DNA of 64,000 bases from Wansuia hejianensis (GTDB taxonomy: Bacteria > Bacillota > Clostridia > Lachnospirales > Lachnospiraceae), in NCBI RefSeq assembly GCF_014337215.1, contig NZ_CP060635.1, positions 2,679,501 to 2,743,500 of the forward strand, written 5' to 3'. A model generated the notes under the pieces. That model had not been told where the DNA came from, made no database searches, and was given only the letters and a program-made list of their open reading frames with translations. This document shows positions 9,119 through 19,300 of this stretch, piece after piece. How positions within the stretch are numbered: the first letter of the stretch is position 1; each line of letters opens with the position of its first letter. The position numbers and the translations under genes were made by a program.

Positions 9119-9180
9119 TTGACGAAATCAGGGGATAGCTATATAATCATCATATGAATAGTTGTTCATATATTCATATT
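9119..9180 (+). promoter_or_regulatory. Promoter with ArsR/SmtB-type operator for the metal ATPase
   Basis: TTGACG (9119-9124), a 17-base spacer and TATAAT (9142-9147) form a near-consensus sigma-A promoter. Starting five bases downstream, ATATGAAT (9152-9159) and ATTCATAT (9172-9179) are perfect inverted arms, with a second TTCATAT inside (9165-9171). AT-rich dyads of this form are the known binding sites of CadC/SmtB/ArsR metal-sensing repressors. The position would block transcription. No such repressor gene is in the window. Confidence 0.75.
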
Positions 9181-9282
9181 TAAGAACAGCAATCCGGGCT
9201 ATCTGCTTTGCTAATTTATGTGCGGCAGCGGATTTACGCCCATTTCGATTATTACCTATTTAATCAGGCAGGAGGCAATAGC

Positions 9283-11679
9283 ATGGAAAACGCAGTAAGA
9301 AAACCCATTTATCCGAATGATCTTGAGAAAAGGCAGGAACAGGCACATACGCATGCTTACCAGGAGCATGACGACAGCTGCGGCTGCGGGCATGAGCACT
9401 CTCATGGCTCTGAGCCAGAGCATGCGCATACACACCAGGAGTGCGGCTGCGGGCATGAGCACGGTCCGGAACAAAGTCACGGACATTCACATACTGAAAC
9501 CGCGGCTGCAATGCCTCAGGAGAAGAATCAGAAAAACTGCATCAAGAGAGTTTTTCTTCTGGAAAACCTGGGCTGCGCCAACTGTGCCGCTAAAATGGAA
9601 ACCAGAATTAACGCACTCCCAGAGGTAAACCTCGCGACGATCACTTTCGCTACAAAACAGCTCCGAGTGGAAGCCCGGGACCCTGATTCTCTTATCCCCA
9701 AACTGCAGGAGATCTGTTCCTCTATTGAATCAGAGGTAGTTGTTACCGCAAGAGTCGGACGCAGGGCGCCTGTTCCGGAGCAGCAGCCGGGCACAGCAAC
9801 CGTGAAATCCACCTCTCCAAGTAAAAAAATTGGTATTTTTGCAGCAAACAGGAGGAAATTCCTGGAACTGTTTTCCGGAGCAGCCTGCTTCGCCGCAGGC
9901 CTGATCTTATCACAGTTCGGGTTGGACGTTCCTTCCTTAGCCCTCTTGATTGCGGCTTATCTGATCCTCGGTCTGGAAGTCCTGATCACCGCAGGGAAAA
10001 ATATTTTAAAAGGGCAGGTCTTTGATGAAAATTTTCTGATGAGCATAGCCACAGTCGGCGCATTCTGTATCCGTGAATATCCGGAGGCCGTTGGCGTCAT
10101 GCTTTTCTACCGGGTGGGAGAGCTTTTTGAAGATATTGCCGTCGAACGGAGCCGTACCCAGATCATGGACGCCGTTGACATGCGTCCTGAAGTCGTCACA
10201 AAGGTTCATGGCAGCCATACCCATATTATCCCTGCTGAAGAAGCTGCGGTGGGTGACGTCATCCAGATCAGGCCCGGAGACCGTATTCCTCTGGACGGAA
10301 CTATTCTGGAAGGCGAAAGCCGTCTGGATACCTCACCGGTCACGGGTGAACCGGTACCGGTAAGCGTAGGCCCCGGAAGTGAGGTCATCTCAGGCTGTGT
10401 CAACACCTCCGGGCTTTTAAAAGTGCGTGTGGAAAAGATATTAGAGGAATCCATGGTCACAAAGATCCTGGACTCTGTAGAAAATGCCGCCGCCAGCAAG
10501 CCACGGATCGAGCGCTTCATCACCAGATTTGCCAGGATCTACACTCCTTTCGTGGTAGCGCTTGCCGCAGCTACGGCCATCCTGCCTTCACTCTTCACCG
10601 GTGACTGGAATTACTGGATTAAAACCGCACTCACCTTCCTGGTTATCAGCTGTCCCTGCGCGCTGGTGCTTTCCGTACCTCTGGCCTTCTTTTCCGGGCT
10701 GGGAGCTGGTTCTAAACGCGGGATCCTGTTCAAAGGCGGTATTTCTCTGGAAGCTATGCGTAATATAAAAGTCCTCGTAATGGATAAGACGGGAACCATC
10801 ACGAAAGGAAACTTTGTCCTTCAGGAGGTACGCCCATCCGGGGATATGGATATCAATACGCTGCTCCGCCTGTGTGCCAGCTGTGAATCCGCCTCCACCC
10901 ATCCCATCGCTCACAGCATCGTTACAGCCGCTCAGAACAAAGGGCTTCCCCTCACCGCCCCGGACTCTGTAGAAGAGTTCGCAGGCAAAGGAATTCTGGC
11001 ACGCTTGCCGGAGGGTGAAATGCTGTGCGGTAACAGAAAGCTGATGGAACAGTTTCATATTTCTATGGATCAGGCACATGGTAATGGGTATGGGACAGAG
11101 ATATTTGCCGCCTTAAACGGAACATACACCGGTCATCTGGTGATTTCCGATACAATTAAAGAAGAAGCCGCCTCAGCGATCCGCCAGATCAAATCTAAGG
11201 GCATCACTACCGCCATGCTGACCGGGGATGCCGCAGACAGCGCCAGTGCAGTAGCAAAGGCCACAGGAATCGATGAAGTCCATGCCAGACTGCTGCCTCA
11301 GGAGAAGCTTTCTGAGCTTCAGAAAATCCGTGAAAAACACGGAGAGGTGATGTTCGTCGGAGACGGCATCAACGACGCCCCTGTTCTTGCAGGAGCAGAC
11401 GTGGGCGCAGCCATGGGAAGCGGAGCGGACGCGGCAATTGAGGCAGCAGACGTAGTATTCATGACTTCCAGCATGAGCGCAATCCCCCAGGCGTTCTCCA
11501 TCTCCCGCGCAGCCAGCCGGGTGGCCAGGGAAAATGTAATATTTGCATTGATCATCAAAGCGCTGGTCATGATCCTGGGCCTGCTGGGCTTCGCCAACAT
11601 GTGGATGGCTGTGTTTGCCGATACCGGAGTCGCCATGCTGTGCGTGCTGAATTCAATACGTATTCTCTATAAACACTGA
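9283..11679 (+). CDS. cadA: Heavy-metal-exporting P1B-type ATPase (Zn/Cd/Pb; CadA/ZntA-like)
   Basis: A 798-residue P1B ATPase that exports divalent soft metals with ATP hydrolysis. An N-terminal His/Cys-rich tail (about 20-72) with two SCGCGHEH-type motifs is followed by a heavy-metal-associated domain carrying GCANC (98-102), then TM pairs, the membrane CPC motif (457-459), the phosphorylated aspartate in DKTGT (D501), the N-domain HP in STHPIA and the hinge GDGINDAP. CPC with a HMA domain fits Zn/Cd/Pb rather than Cu specificity, which is family-based inference. The ATG at 9283 follows GGAGG; an upstream ATG in frame has no such site. Confidence 0.93.
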   Translation: MENAVRKPIYPNDLEKRQEQAHTHAYQEHDDSCGCGHEHSHGSEPEHAHTHQECGCGHEHGPEQSHGHSHTETAAAMPQEKNQKNCIKRVFLLENLGCANCAAKMETRINALPEVNLATITFATKQLRVEARDPDSLIPKLQEICSSIESEVVVTARVGRRAPVPEQQPGTATVKSTSPSKKIGIFAANRRKFLELFSGAACFAAGLILSQFGLDVPSLALLIAAYLILGLEVLITAGKNILKGQVFDENFLMSIATVGAFCIREYPEAVGVMLFYRVGELFEDIAVERSRTQIMDAVDMRPEVVTKVHGSHTHIIPAEEAAVGDVIQIRPGDRIPLDGTILEGESRLDTSPVTGEPVPVSVGPGSEVISGCVNTSGLLKVRVEKILEESMVTKILDSVENAAASKPRIERFITRFARIYTPFVVALAAATAILPSLFTGDWNYWIKTALTFLVISCPCALVLSVPLAFFSGLGAGSKRGILFKGGISLEAMRNIKVLVMDKTGTITKGNFVLQEVRPSGDMDINTLLRLCASCESASTHPIAHSIVTAAQNKGLPLTAPDSVEEFAGKGILARLPEGEMLCGNRKLMEQFHISMDQAHGNGYGTEIFAALNGTYTGHLVISDTIKEEAASAIRQIKSKGITTAMLTGDAADSASAVAKATGIDEVHARLLPQEKLSELQKIREKHGEVMFVGDGINDAPVLAGADVGAAMGSGADAAIEAADVVFMTSSMSAIPQAFSISRAASRVARENVIFALIIKALVMILGLLGFANMWMAVFADTGVAMLCVLNSIRILYKH

Positions 11680-11699
11680 TTATTTCTTATAAATATCTT

Positions 11700-11757
11700 T
11701 AAGACGGGGCTGTGCCCTGCAGATGAATTCCCATCTGCAGGGCACAGCCCCGTCTTA
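11700..11757. terminator. 26-bp perfect hairpin between convergent operons
   Basis: Bases 11700-11725 pair without mismatch with 11732-11757 around a six-base loop. It lies between the stop codon of the metal ATPase (plus) and that of the signalling operon (minus), where it can end or protect both transcripts. No strong T tract flanks it, so it may act as a bidirectional 3'-end stabiliser. Confidence 0.7.
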
Positions 11758-11793
11758 CACTGCCAATATCTTACCATTCTCTCAGGCTTTGAG

Positions 11794-14604
11794 TTAACAT
11801 CTTACGCCTTCGCCGTCCATTTCCTTCAGCCCATGGAGCAGCTCCTCATAAAGCACATTCACATCAATCGGCTTTGGTATAAACCCTGTCATCCCTGCTT
11901 TTACAGCCGCCTCCCTGTCTTGCTTAAAAGCATTGGCAGTCATAGCGATGATGGGCACTGTGGCCGCATCGTCCCTTGGCAGCTCCCGGATAGCGGCGGC
12001 GGCATCCAGGCCGTTCATCACCGGCATCTGGATGTCCATGAGAATCACATGAATCGATCCCGGCCGGCTCTGCCGGAACAGCTCCACCGCCTCTCTGCCA
12101 TTTTCCGCCCTCATAACAGAGGCTCCCTGCAGATTCAGCAGCTCTATGGCAATTTCAGCATTTAACTCATTATCCTCTACCACTAAAATATTCACCCCGT
12201 GAAGAAGATTTTCTTCCTCTTTTAGCTCCTTGCCTTCCCCTTCATCCAACTGTCCTTTGGGAAACGTGACTGTGAAATAAAACTCACTTCCCTCCCCGGA
12301 CCTGCTACTCAGCTTTAATTCACCGCCCATCAGGTGCACGATACTCTTGCTGATTGCCAGCCCCAGTCCCGTCCCCTGACTCTTAGAATAATTGGAACCC
12401 AACTGTTCAAAGCTCTTGAAGACGCGCTGCTGTTCCTCCTCCGCAATTCCAATACCTGTGTCGCTGACGCGGAAGGTAAACACGGCATCATCCGGTGTTG
12501 ACCTGTCTTCTGTGATGCTGAGCAGAACGGTCCCGCCGGATGGCGTAAATTTCAGTGAATTAGACAGCAGATTCAGAATTACCTGCCGCAGGCGGATACC
12601 ATCCCCCACCAGCACGTCATCCTCAAACTCCTTCTTCAGCAGAAACTGAAGTCCCCTGTCGGCTGCATCCTGTGTCACCATGCTTTCTATTCCATCCAGG
12701 AGGCTATGCATGGAAAATGGCTCCTTTGCAACCGTCATTCTTCCGTTTTCTATACGGCTCATGTCCAGGATATCGTTAATCAGGCCAAGAAGATACTGGG
12801 AAGAAGCTTTGATCTTCAACAGATTTTCCTTTGCCTTATCCGGCAGCCCGTCCGTCATTTCCGTTAGATCGGTGAGCCCGACGATCGCATTCATAGGCGT
12901 CCGGATCTCATGGCTCATACGGGACAGGAACTCACTCTTGGCCCGGTTATCAGCCTCCGCCTTCTGCAGCTCCACACGCATTGCCGCAGCATGCAGCCGT
13001 GATCTGCTCACGATAATTACAACGATCAGAACCAGGATCAGCCCCGTAGCCACCACAGCGACAGCCAACCCCGGATTGGCGTATACGATGCTGATAATGC
13101 TCATTCTGGATTCCCCAATAGATACCATATTGCGCCCGGTGATTGCGGCTTTTTCATCACTGGTCAAACTGTTGATCGCCTTGTTCAATATAGAGAAAAG
13201 CTCCGGCTGGGCAGGGCTGTTTACCGCAAAGCAGATATCCTGGCTGTCATTTACGAGATTTACCTGCACAAGATTCGTGAAGTTGTTTTTCTGTATCACA
13301 TTTTCCAGGCGCGCTGAGATCCCGTAGAAAAAGTCAACCTTTCCGCTGTTAACAGCCGACACTGCCTGCTCCATATCATCATAGCTTTTCACCTCATCCG
13401 CCATTATACTCTCCGGCATTTCCTGGCCCTTTAACACAGCTCCGCTGAGGCCTTCCGAAGGGTAGCTGGATTCCTTATTCCGCACGAGGATTGAACTCAA
13501 CTGCGCATAAGGTGCTGTCAGTGCCAGGCTCTGTTCAACAGCATCTTCGTCTGAACCGAGATAGAAGCCCAGAATATCGGCCTCTCCCTGCTGGGTCTTT
13601 GTCAGCGCATCCGCATAGTTATCGCAGTATACATAAGAAAATGCCAGTCCGGAATAACCAGTGATTTTTCCCAGAAGCTCAGGTACCACTCCATCATGCC
13701 CGTCGCTATTGTTAAGACAGAATAGCGGATGCCAATCCCGCGGAATCGCCACTGTCGCCGTTGCCTTCTGACGGATGTATTCCTGTTCTTCATCACTGAG
13801 CAGCACATTTGTGTTTGAAGCAGAGGGAAAATTCTTCTCATATAGTTTTTTGGCAAAATTAGGATCGGCCTCATAAATCTTTTCCAGGGCCATATTTAGT
13901 CCGTCCAGGATTGCCTGATTGCCTGGTGTGGTCACTATATAATGAGGCTGGGAATCAAAGGACGCGGCAGTATACAGCTCATCACCGGAATCTGAACTGT
14001 TCCCCAGAAGAAGGTCTACTTCCCCGTCTTTAAGAAACTGGTTCAGATCTCCCGTCTCCATGAGCTGGTCGTAGGTGTAATATTGCAGCGTGCAGTCCAG
14101 GTTGTTGAGATCCAGATAGATCTGCAGCCTTCTGATATTCTCCTTCGCCCGCTCAAACACCCCGATTGTTTTTCCATTGAACGAATTGAGATCATAGCTC
14201 TTAATCTCACTGTTATCTCTGCGTGCCATGAGAACCAGCTTGCTGTACCCACAGTTATAATCCGGGTAAGCGTAATATTCTTCCAGGTCCTCCATATAAT
14301 ACTGTCCGCCCATCAGCTCAAATTCTCCCGCCTGAAAACGGGATAGCATATCTTCACTCCCCACGCTGACATATTCATACTTCCAGCCTGTATACTTAGC
14401 AATCTCTTCCAGCGCGTCAACCACAAGCCCATAATGTTCCCCGTCCTCGGAGGTCATGGAATAGCCCTTCGCTTCAGGAAATCCCACACGGATCACTTTC
14501 GGTCCTTCTGCCGCCATACAGGGCTTTGCCGCTGCGAACACCATCGCCGCTGCCAGCAGAGCTATCATTAAAATCTTCTCCATACGGCTGGATTCATTTC
14601 TCAT
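11794..14604 (-). CDS. Hybrid sensor histidine kinase with two periplasmic-type binding domains
   Basis: A 936-residue membrane hybrid kinase. In order: signal peptide (1-31), two SBP_bac_3 domains (about 36-265 and 280-500), a TM helix (about 511-531), a HisKA dimerisation helix with the phosphorylated His in SHEIRTPMNAIVG, an HATPase domain with DTGIGI and GTGLGL, and a C-terminal receiver (VVEDNELN, phosphoacceptor Asp in LMDIQMPVMNG). This is the BvgS/EvgS plan: an extracellular amino-acid-like ligand is probably sensed by the two binding lobes. It starts 12 bases after the tandem-GntR gene and is the last gene of the operon. Confidence 0.92.
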   Translation of the reverse strand: MRNESSRMEKILMIALLAAAMVFAAAKPCMAAEGPKVIRVGFPEAKGYSMTSEDGEHYGLVVDALEEIAKYTGWKYEYVSVGSEDMLSRFQAGEFELMGGQYYMEDLEEYYAYPDYNCGYSKLVLMARRDNSEIKSYDLNSFNGKTIGVFERAKENIRRLQIYLDLNNLDCTLQYYTYDQLMETGDLNQFLKDGEVDLLLGNSSDSGDELYTAASFDSQPHYIVTTPGNQAILDGLNMALEKIYEADPNFAKKLYEKNFPSASNTNVLLSDEEQEYIRQKATATVAIPRDWHPLFCLNNSDGHDGVVPELLGKITGYSGLAFSYVYCDNYADALTKTQQGEADILGFYLGSDEDAVEQSLALTAPYAQLSSILVRNKESSYPSEGLSGAVLKGQEMPESIMADEVKSYDDMEQAVSAVNSGKVDFFYGISARLENVIQKNNFTNLVQVNLVNDSQDICFAVNSPAQPELFSILNKAINSLTSDEKAAITGRNMVSIGESRMSIISIVYANPGLAVAVVATGLILVLIVVIIVSRSRLHAAAMRVELQKAEADNRAKSEFLSRMSHEIRTPMNAIVGLTDLTEMTDGLPDKAKENLLKIKASSQYLLGLINDILDMSRIENGRMTVAKEPFSMHSLLDGIESMVTQDAADRGLQFLLKKEFEDDVLVGDGIRLRQVILNLLSNSLKFTPSGGTVLLSITEDRSTPDDAVFTFRVSDTGIGIAEEEQQRVFKSFEQLGSNYSKSQGTGLGLAISKSIVHLMGGELKLSSRSGEGSEFYFTVTFPKGQLDEGEGKELKEEENLLHGVNILVVEDNELNAEIAIELLNLQGASVMRAENGREAVELFRQSRPGSIHVILMDIQMPVMNGLDAAAAIRELPRDDAATVPIIAMTANAFKQDREAAVKAGMTGFIPKPIDVNVLYEELLHGLKEMDGEGVRC

Positions 14605-14616
14605 AAAGTCACCTTC

Positions 14617-16038
14617 TTATTCCTTATCAATATTTCCTGACACCGCCTTCATAAAGGCGGTACACTGATGTTCTTCGTTCTCCAGAAGCACTCCCCAGCC
14701 TGCCGAAAAAGCCGCATAGTCCCCCTCCCGGATGAGCTTTATCTGCTGTCTGACGCACTCCTGATATCGTTGATCCAGGCTTTTATCCTGAAGCCTCAGC
14801 AGCATGAATGGATACCCCCAGGTTATCAGCTCTGCCATCTGTCCATAGCACTCGCGCACAGCCGCCAGAGGGCATTCTTCTTTGATAAATGTCAGAATAA
14901 CTTCAAAGCAGTTGTAGCTCTTTTTCTGCTCCTGGATCATCATCAGCCGGTCTCCCAGTTCCTTCCTTTTTCCTTCCTGCACATATTCTAAAGTATACTG
15001 TGTGATACCTCCTGCTGTCAACGCCAGCAACTGCACACTTTCCCTGTACAGCCGCAGTCCTTCACGGATATCAGGCAGTGTAAAATCAATTTCCACCGGA
15101 GCCATGAAGACCTGCGTCCCCTTTCCCTGAAAAGAACGCGTAACGCCGAGAGCCTCCAGAATAGACAACGTGCGGCGGACGGTCGTCAGAGAAACTTTAT
15201 ACTTATTCTCCATCTGCGGCAGGGACGGCAGATAGCTTCCCACCGGATATATTCCAGTTAAAATCTCCCTGATGATTACAGAGACCAGCGTATAGCGCAT
15301 CTGCGGCCTTCTCCGGTAAATATTCCACCGGAAAGGAACCTTCTCCAGCGACTCCAGATGAAATTCTTCCGCCGATTGGCCAATGAAATCCAACAGCTCG
15401 TCAATCATTCTGCCGTAAATATCCTGGAATTGAACCTTCAGGAAGGATATACCATCTCCCCGCAGTACCTCCATAAGTTCACCGGCCGTTATCCTGGGCT
15501 CATCCCGATTGGAGAGATAGGGAAACCGTAAATACCGGATGACTTCCCAAAAAAGGTTTAAAATCAGCTGATTATTCCATGAGCTCAGAACACCCATATA
15601 GAATTTTACCGTTAAAGGCACCGCTCCAGGCACTATATTGCTCAGATCATGCAGAATGCATTCCCATCTTTCCCGGCTCCACTGGCGCAGCGCACATTCC
15701 CACAGTGGTACAAACAGAAGCTTCCCGGCCTCGCTCAAATCCAATATACCCTCCTTACGGGGAAGATAGTATCTGGCGGCGTTTTCCCTGAACTGGCAGG
15801 AACCAGCCACAAAGATTACAGATGCCGCCTTCCTTTCCGCGGTACGGATATAGTTTCCCTTTTCCAGAAGTTCCAGCGCAGCCCTCACCGTAGTCCGGCC
15901 CAGGTGGAAATTCTCGCAGATCTGAGGAATGGATGGAAGACAATCCCCGTATTGATAGAATCCGAACCGGATCCGGGTCTCATAATAATCATATACCAGC
16001 CGACGCAGACCATTATCCTTTTTCATTGTATACTCCAT
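14617..16038 (-). CDS. Protein with two GntR-type winged helix domains
   Basis: A 473-residue protein with two separate GntR-like winged helices, at about residues 8-70 (YGDCLPSIPQICENFHLGRT) and 245-315 (VGSYLPSLPQMENKYKVSLT). Each is followed by a helical segment with no similarity I can name; no UTRA, FCD or aminotransferase effector domain is apparent. Its ATG overlaps the stop of the upstream receiver remnant (TAATG), implying translational coupling; an ATG four codons later with GGAG upstream is an alternative start. It may be the transcriptional output of the operon, but nothing links it to phosphotransfer directly. Confidence 0.75.
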   Translation of the reverse strand: MEYTMKKDNGLRRLVYDYYETRIRFGFYQYGDCLPSIPQICENFHLGRTTVRAALELLEKGNYIRTAERKAASVIFVAGSCQFRENAARYYLPRKEGILDLSEAGKLLFVPLWECALRQWSRERWECILHDLSNIVPGAVPLTVKFYMGVLSSWNNQLILNLFWEVIRYLRFPYLSNRDEPRITAGELMEVLRGDGISFLKVQFQDIYGRMIDELLDFIGQSAEEFHLESLEKVPFRWNIYRRRPQMRYTLVSVIIREILTGIYPVGSYLPSLPQMENKYKVSLTTVRRTLSILEALGVTRSFQGKGTQVFMAPVEIDFTLPDIREGLRLYRESVQLLALTAGGITQYTLEYVQEGKRKELGDRLMMIQEQKKSYNCFEVILTFIKEECPLAAVRECYGQMAELITWGYPFMLLRLQDKSLDQRYQECVRQQIKLIREGDYAAFSAGWGVLLENEEHQCTAFMKAVSGNIDKE

Positions 16039-16357
16039 TAAATTTCTTCCGCTGCCTCCGCTCCCAGAAGATAACGGTGCAGCAGAACTTCCAGTTTCCT
16101 GACATCAATAGGTTTCGCGAAGTGTTCATTCATCCCGGCTTCCCTCGCCTCACTCTCGATCTCCGACCAGTCATAGGCCGTCAAAATGATGACCGGAATG
16201 TCATCGCCTACAGTTCTCCTGATACGCCTCGTAACCTCTAATCCGTCCATCCCTGGCATCTTCATAAATTATCACTTGATTCCTACTGCCGCAGCCAGCA
16301 GAGATAGTCAGAATACATATAAAAAATAAGTACTATTGAACATATTTTTCTTCTCAT
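16038..16357 (-). pseudogene. Remnant of a lipoprotein-type hybrid sensor: signal peptide joined to a receiver tail
   Basis: From an ATG at 16357 with AGGAG upstream, a signal-peptide-like start (MRRKICSIVLIF) runs to a stop after 24 residues. Reading one frame over restores a lipobox-like ISAGCGS. Further on, in a different frame, 75 codons (16265-16038) encode the C-terminal two thirds of a receiver domain: MKMPGMDGLEVTRRI, then the conserved T-A and K-P positions. The N-terminal beta strands and the acidic pocket are absent. This fits a sensor gene resembling its neighbours whose whole core was deleted. The receiver part may still be made, since the next gene is coupled to its stop. Confidence 0.7.
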
Positions 16358-16368
16358 ACCTGTTTCTC

Positions 16369-19300
16369 CTATTCCCGGCTGTCAGAATGGTATACCCCGC
16401 ACTTTATTGTCTGATACAAAGTGGTTTTCAGAATTCCCACATCAATCGGTTTTGCGACATGTGCGGTCATTCCTGCTTCTATAGCCGACTGCACGTCCTC
16501 AGCAAACGCATTGGCAGTCATTGCAATAACCGGTATCTCACCTGCGTCAGCCCGCCCCAATGACCGTATGGCCTTCGTGGCTTCATATCCGTTCATCTGT
16601 GGCATTTGTATATCCATCAGAACTGCATCATATGTTCCCGGTGCTGTTCCGGAAAACTCCTCCACCGCCTGTTTCCCATCCTTCACTACCACAGATTCCG
16701 CCCCAAACATATCAAGCAGGCCGCAGATAATTTCCGCGTTGATAGCGTTATCTTCCGCTACCAGAATCCGCCGGCCGGCGAGTATATCCTGCTCTTCAGA
16801 ATCCGTACCGGAATCTCCTGAACTGCTCTCAGGCTTCTCTGTCTCATCAGCCGCTTCACATTCAAGCTCAACTAAAAAGACCGTTCCCTGCCCAATACTG
16901 CTTTGTACGGAGATTTTTCCATCCATCAGATCAACCAGTCCCTTGGCGATACTGAGCCCCAGGCCGGTTCCTTCAATCTGTTCCGCATTATCGCTGCGGA
17001 CAAACGGCTCGAAGATGCTCGGCAGCGAATCTTCCGCTATCCCTATCCCTGTATCACGCACAGTAAATCTATAACGGACATATCCTTCCTTCTCCGCCTG
17101 TATTTCTTCCACCAGAAATTCTACCTTCCCTCCCTCCGGAGTAAACTTGACCGCGTTACTCAGAAGGTTGATAAGAATTTGATTGATTCGCAGCGAATCC
17201 CCGTAGAAGCAGGTATGTGTAATATTACCCATCCTCGTTACAAACTGCAGCCCTGACGCACTTGCCGGAGGGATCAGCATGGCTGAGATCTGCTCCTGAA
17301 GTTCTAAAAGGGAAATGTTCATACGGTTTAACTTAATCTTTGAGCCATCGATCTTACTCATATCCAGCACATCATTAATCAGGCTCAGCAGATGACGGGA
17401 GGAGACTGTTATTTTCTTCAAACAATCCTTCACCCGTTCCTGATCGTCCGGATGGGCTGACGCCAGGGCCGTCATTCCCATAATCGCATTCATGGGAGTC
17501 CGGATATCATGGCTCATAGTAGAAAGAAAGCTGCTTTTCGCCCGGTCCGCCTTTTTCGCCAGCTCCAGGGCATTTTCAAGCTCCGTCTGGGACCTTCTCT
17601 CCGCTGCCAGCATGTCTGTCACATCCGCCCTCACCAGACAGACCGTCCGGTGGTTCTGGTCGCCCCATAGAACGTTGACCTGCTTATAACGCACTTCCTG
17701 CTCTGCCCGGTACGGGAGTATAAATTCATAGCCGCCGGGAAATTCCTCCAGACGATCTAAAATTGCCGGGAGCCTGAGCCGGCCGGCCGGGTTATCCGCC
17801 GTTCCCGTCCCGTACTGGCTGATAAAACGGCCGATGGCTTCCTGATAATCCGTAATCTGATAGGGCGGCAGGTTCTCAAGTACCGTCTGGCGGGTATACA
17901 TGGTCATTTTCTTGGTTCCGACATCAATAAAGCATGCCAGGTCGAAGGTGTAAGCGATCATATTCAGCAGGCCCTGCTGCTCTCTCACTGATTCAGTGAT
18001 ATCTGTCCGCAGAAGGCACACCCTTCCCAGCCGGAGATCGACAGCAGAGACCGTCATGTTTTTAGTGCGTATATCCCCGTTATCATCAGACATAGAAAAA
18101 GCGAACGTATAAGGACCGCTCTTCCTCAGGCGGCTAACCATGAGCTCCGGATCCAGGCAGTTTTTATACTGTTCCCTGTCCCGCGGGACAATCCGGCTCT
18201 TCAGCATACCGTCCATCCATTTCGTATGGCACCCTTCCCGGGGCGGAATGCAGCAGGCATTTTCATTGCAGGAAAGAATCGAGTAATGGTCTCTGGTCAG
18301 ATCCACATCCACAACAAAATCATAGCCTGTTACAGAAAGCTGATGCAGAATCCGTCCGGCTACTATCTGCTCGGTGATATCAGTCACCGTCAGGATTCCT
18401 GTCACATCCTCATTGTCCGGAGAAACCACCATATTCATCTTGAACCGTACATATCTCCCCAGTTCCTCGCCGGGCAGGCGGATGAAGCACTCCATCACCT
18501 TTTCCGTCTCATTTCTTCTGAATGCAGCAAGAGCAGGCGCTCCCAGATAGGTATCCAGAAATTCCCTCCGCTCGCCTGGCTCAACAATCATCCCGGCAAT
18601 TCCCATGAAAAATTCTTCCCGGACAGAACCGAAGGTGTTCAGCGGATCAGAATTCGTATAGTCAATGATCTCAATGATCCTGTTGCGGGTGATATTGCAA
18701 TGCCCGATAATCAGCGCATTCGGGCCGGGCGCGCGGTAATGCTGGATAATCAGCTCGTTGTACCTGCGCCGAACCTGCTCACGTTCCTCTTTCTCTGCAG
18801 TAATATCCCGGTATACAGCGTACAGGCGTTTTTCCCCCATCTGGTTCTGAATGACAGAAAACGAAACTCTCACCCACACATAGCCGTCCACGCCCTTTTT
18901 CAGCCGGTAGGACATCTCATGGTGGTCAATTCCCCCGGCCATAAGGGCAGAAAGCTGTTCTTTAATGTAACCCAAATCATCCGGATGGGCACCTCTGACA
19001 GCGTCCGACCCGTACAGCTTCCATGCGTCTTCCGGCGACATGCCAGTCAGCGCAGCAAACCCATCTGAAATATATTCAGGCGTCATGCTGCCGTCCTCTT
19101 CATAGCGAATGACAGCAATACCGTCAGGCAGGTTCCTAACAACCGTTTCAAAGTATTCTTCCAGACGCTCCTTTTCTTTCCTGGTTTTTACTGATTCAGT
19201 AATATCTCTTATATATTTTATGTATGCCGGGACGCCGTTCCAGTCTGTTTCCCGGAAACGGGTGGAATAGAACCTGCCGGCTCCCGCAATCGCCATTTCA

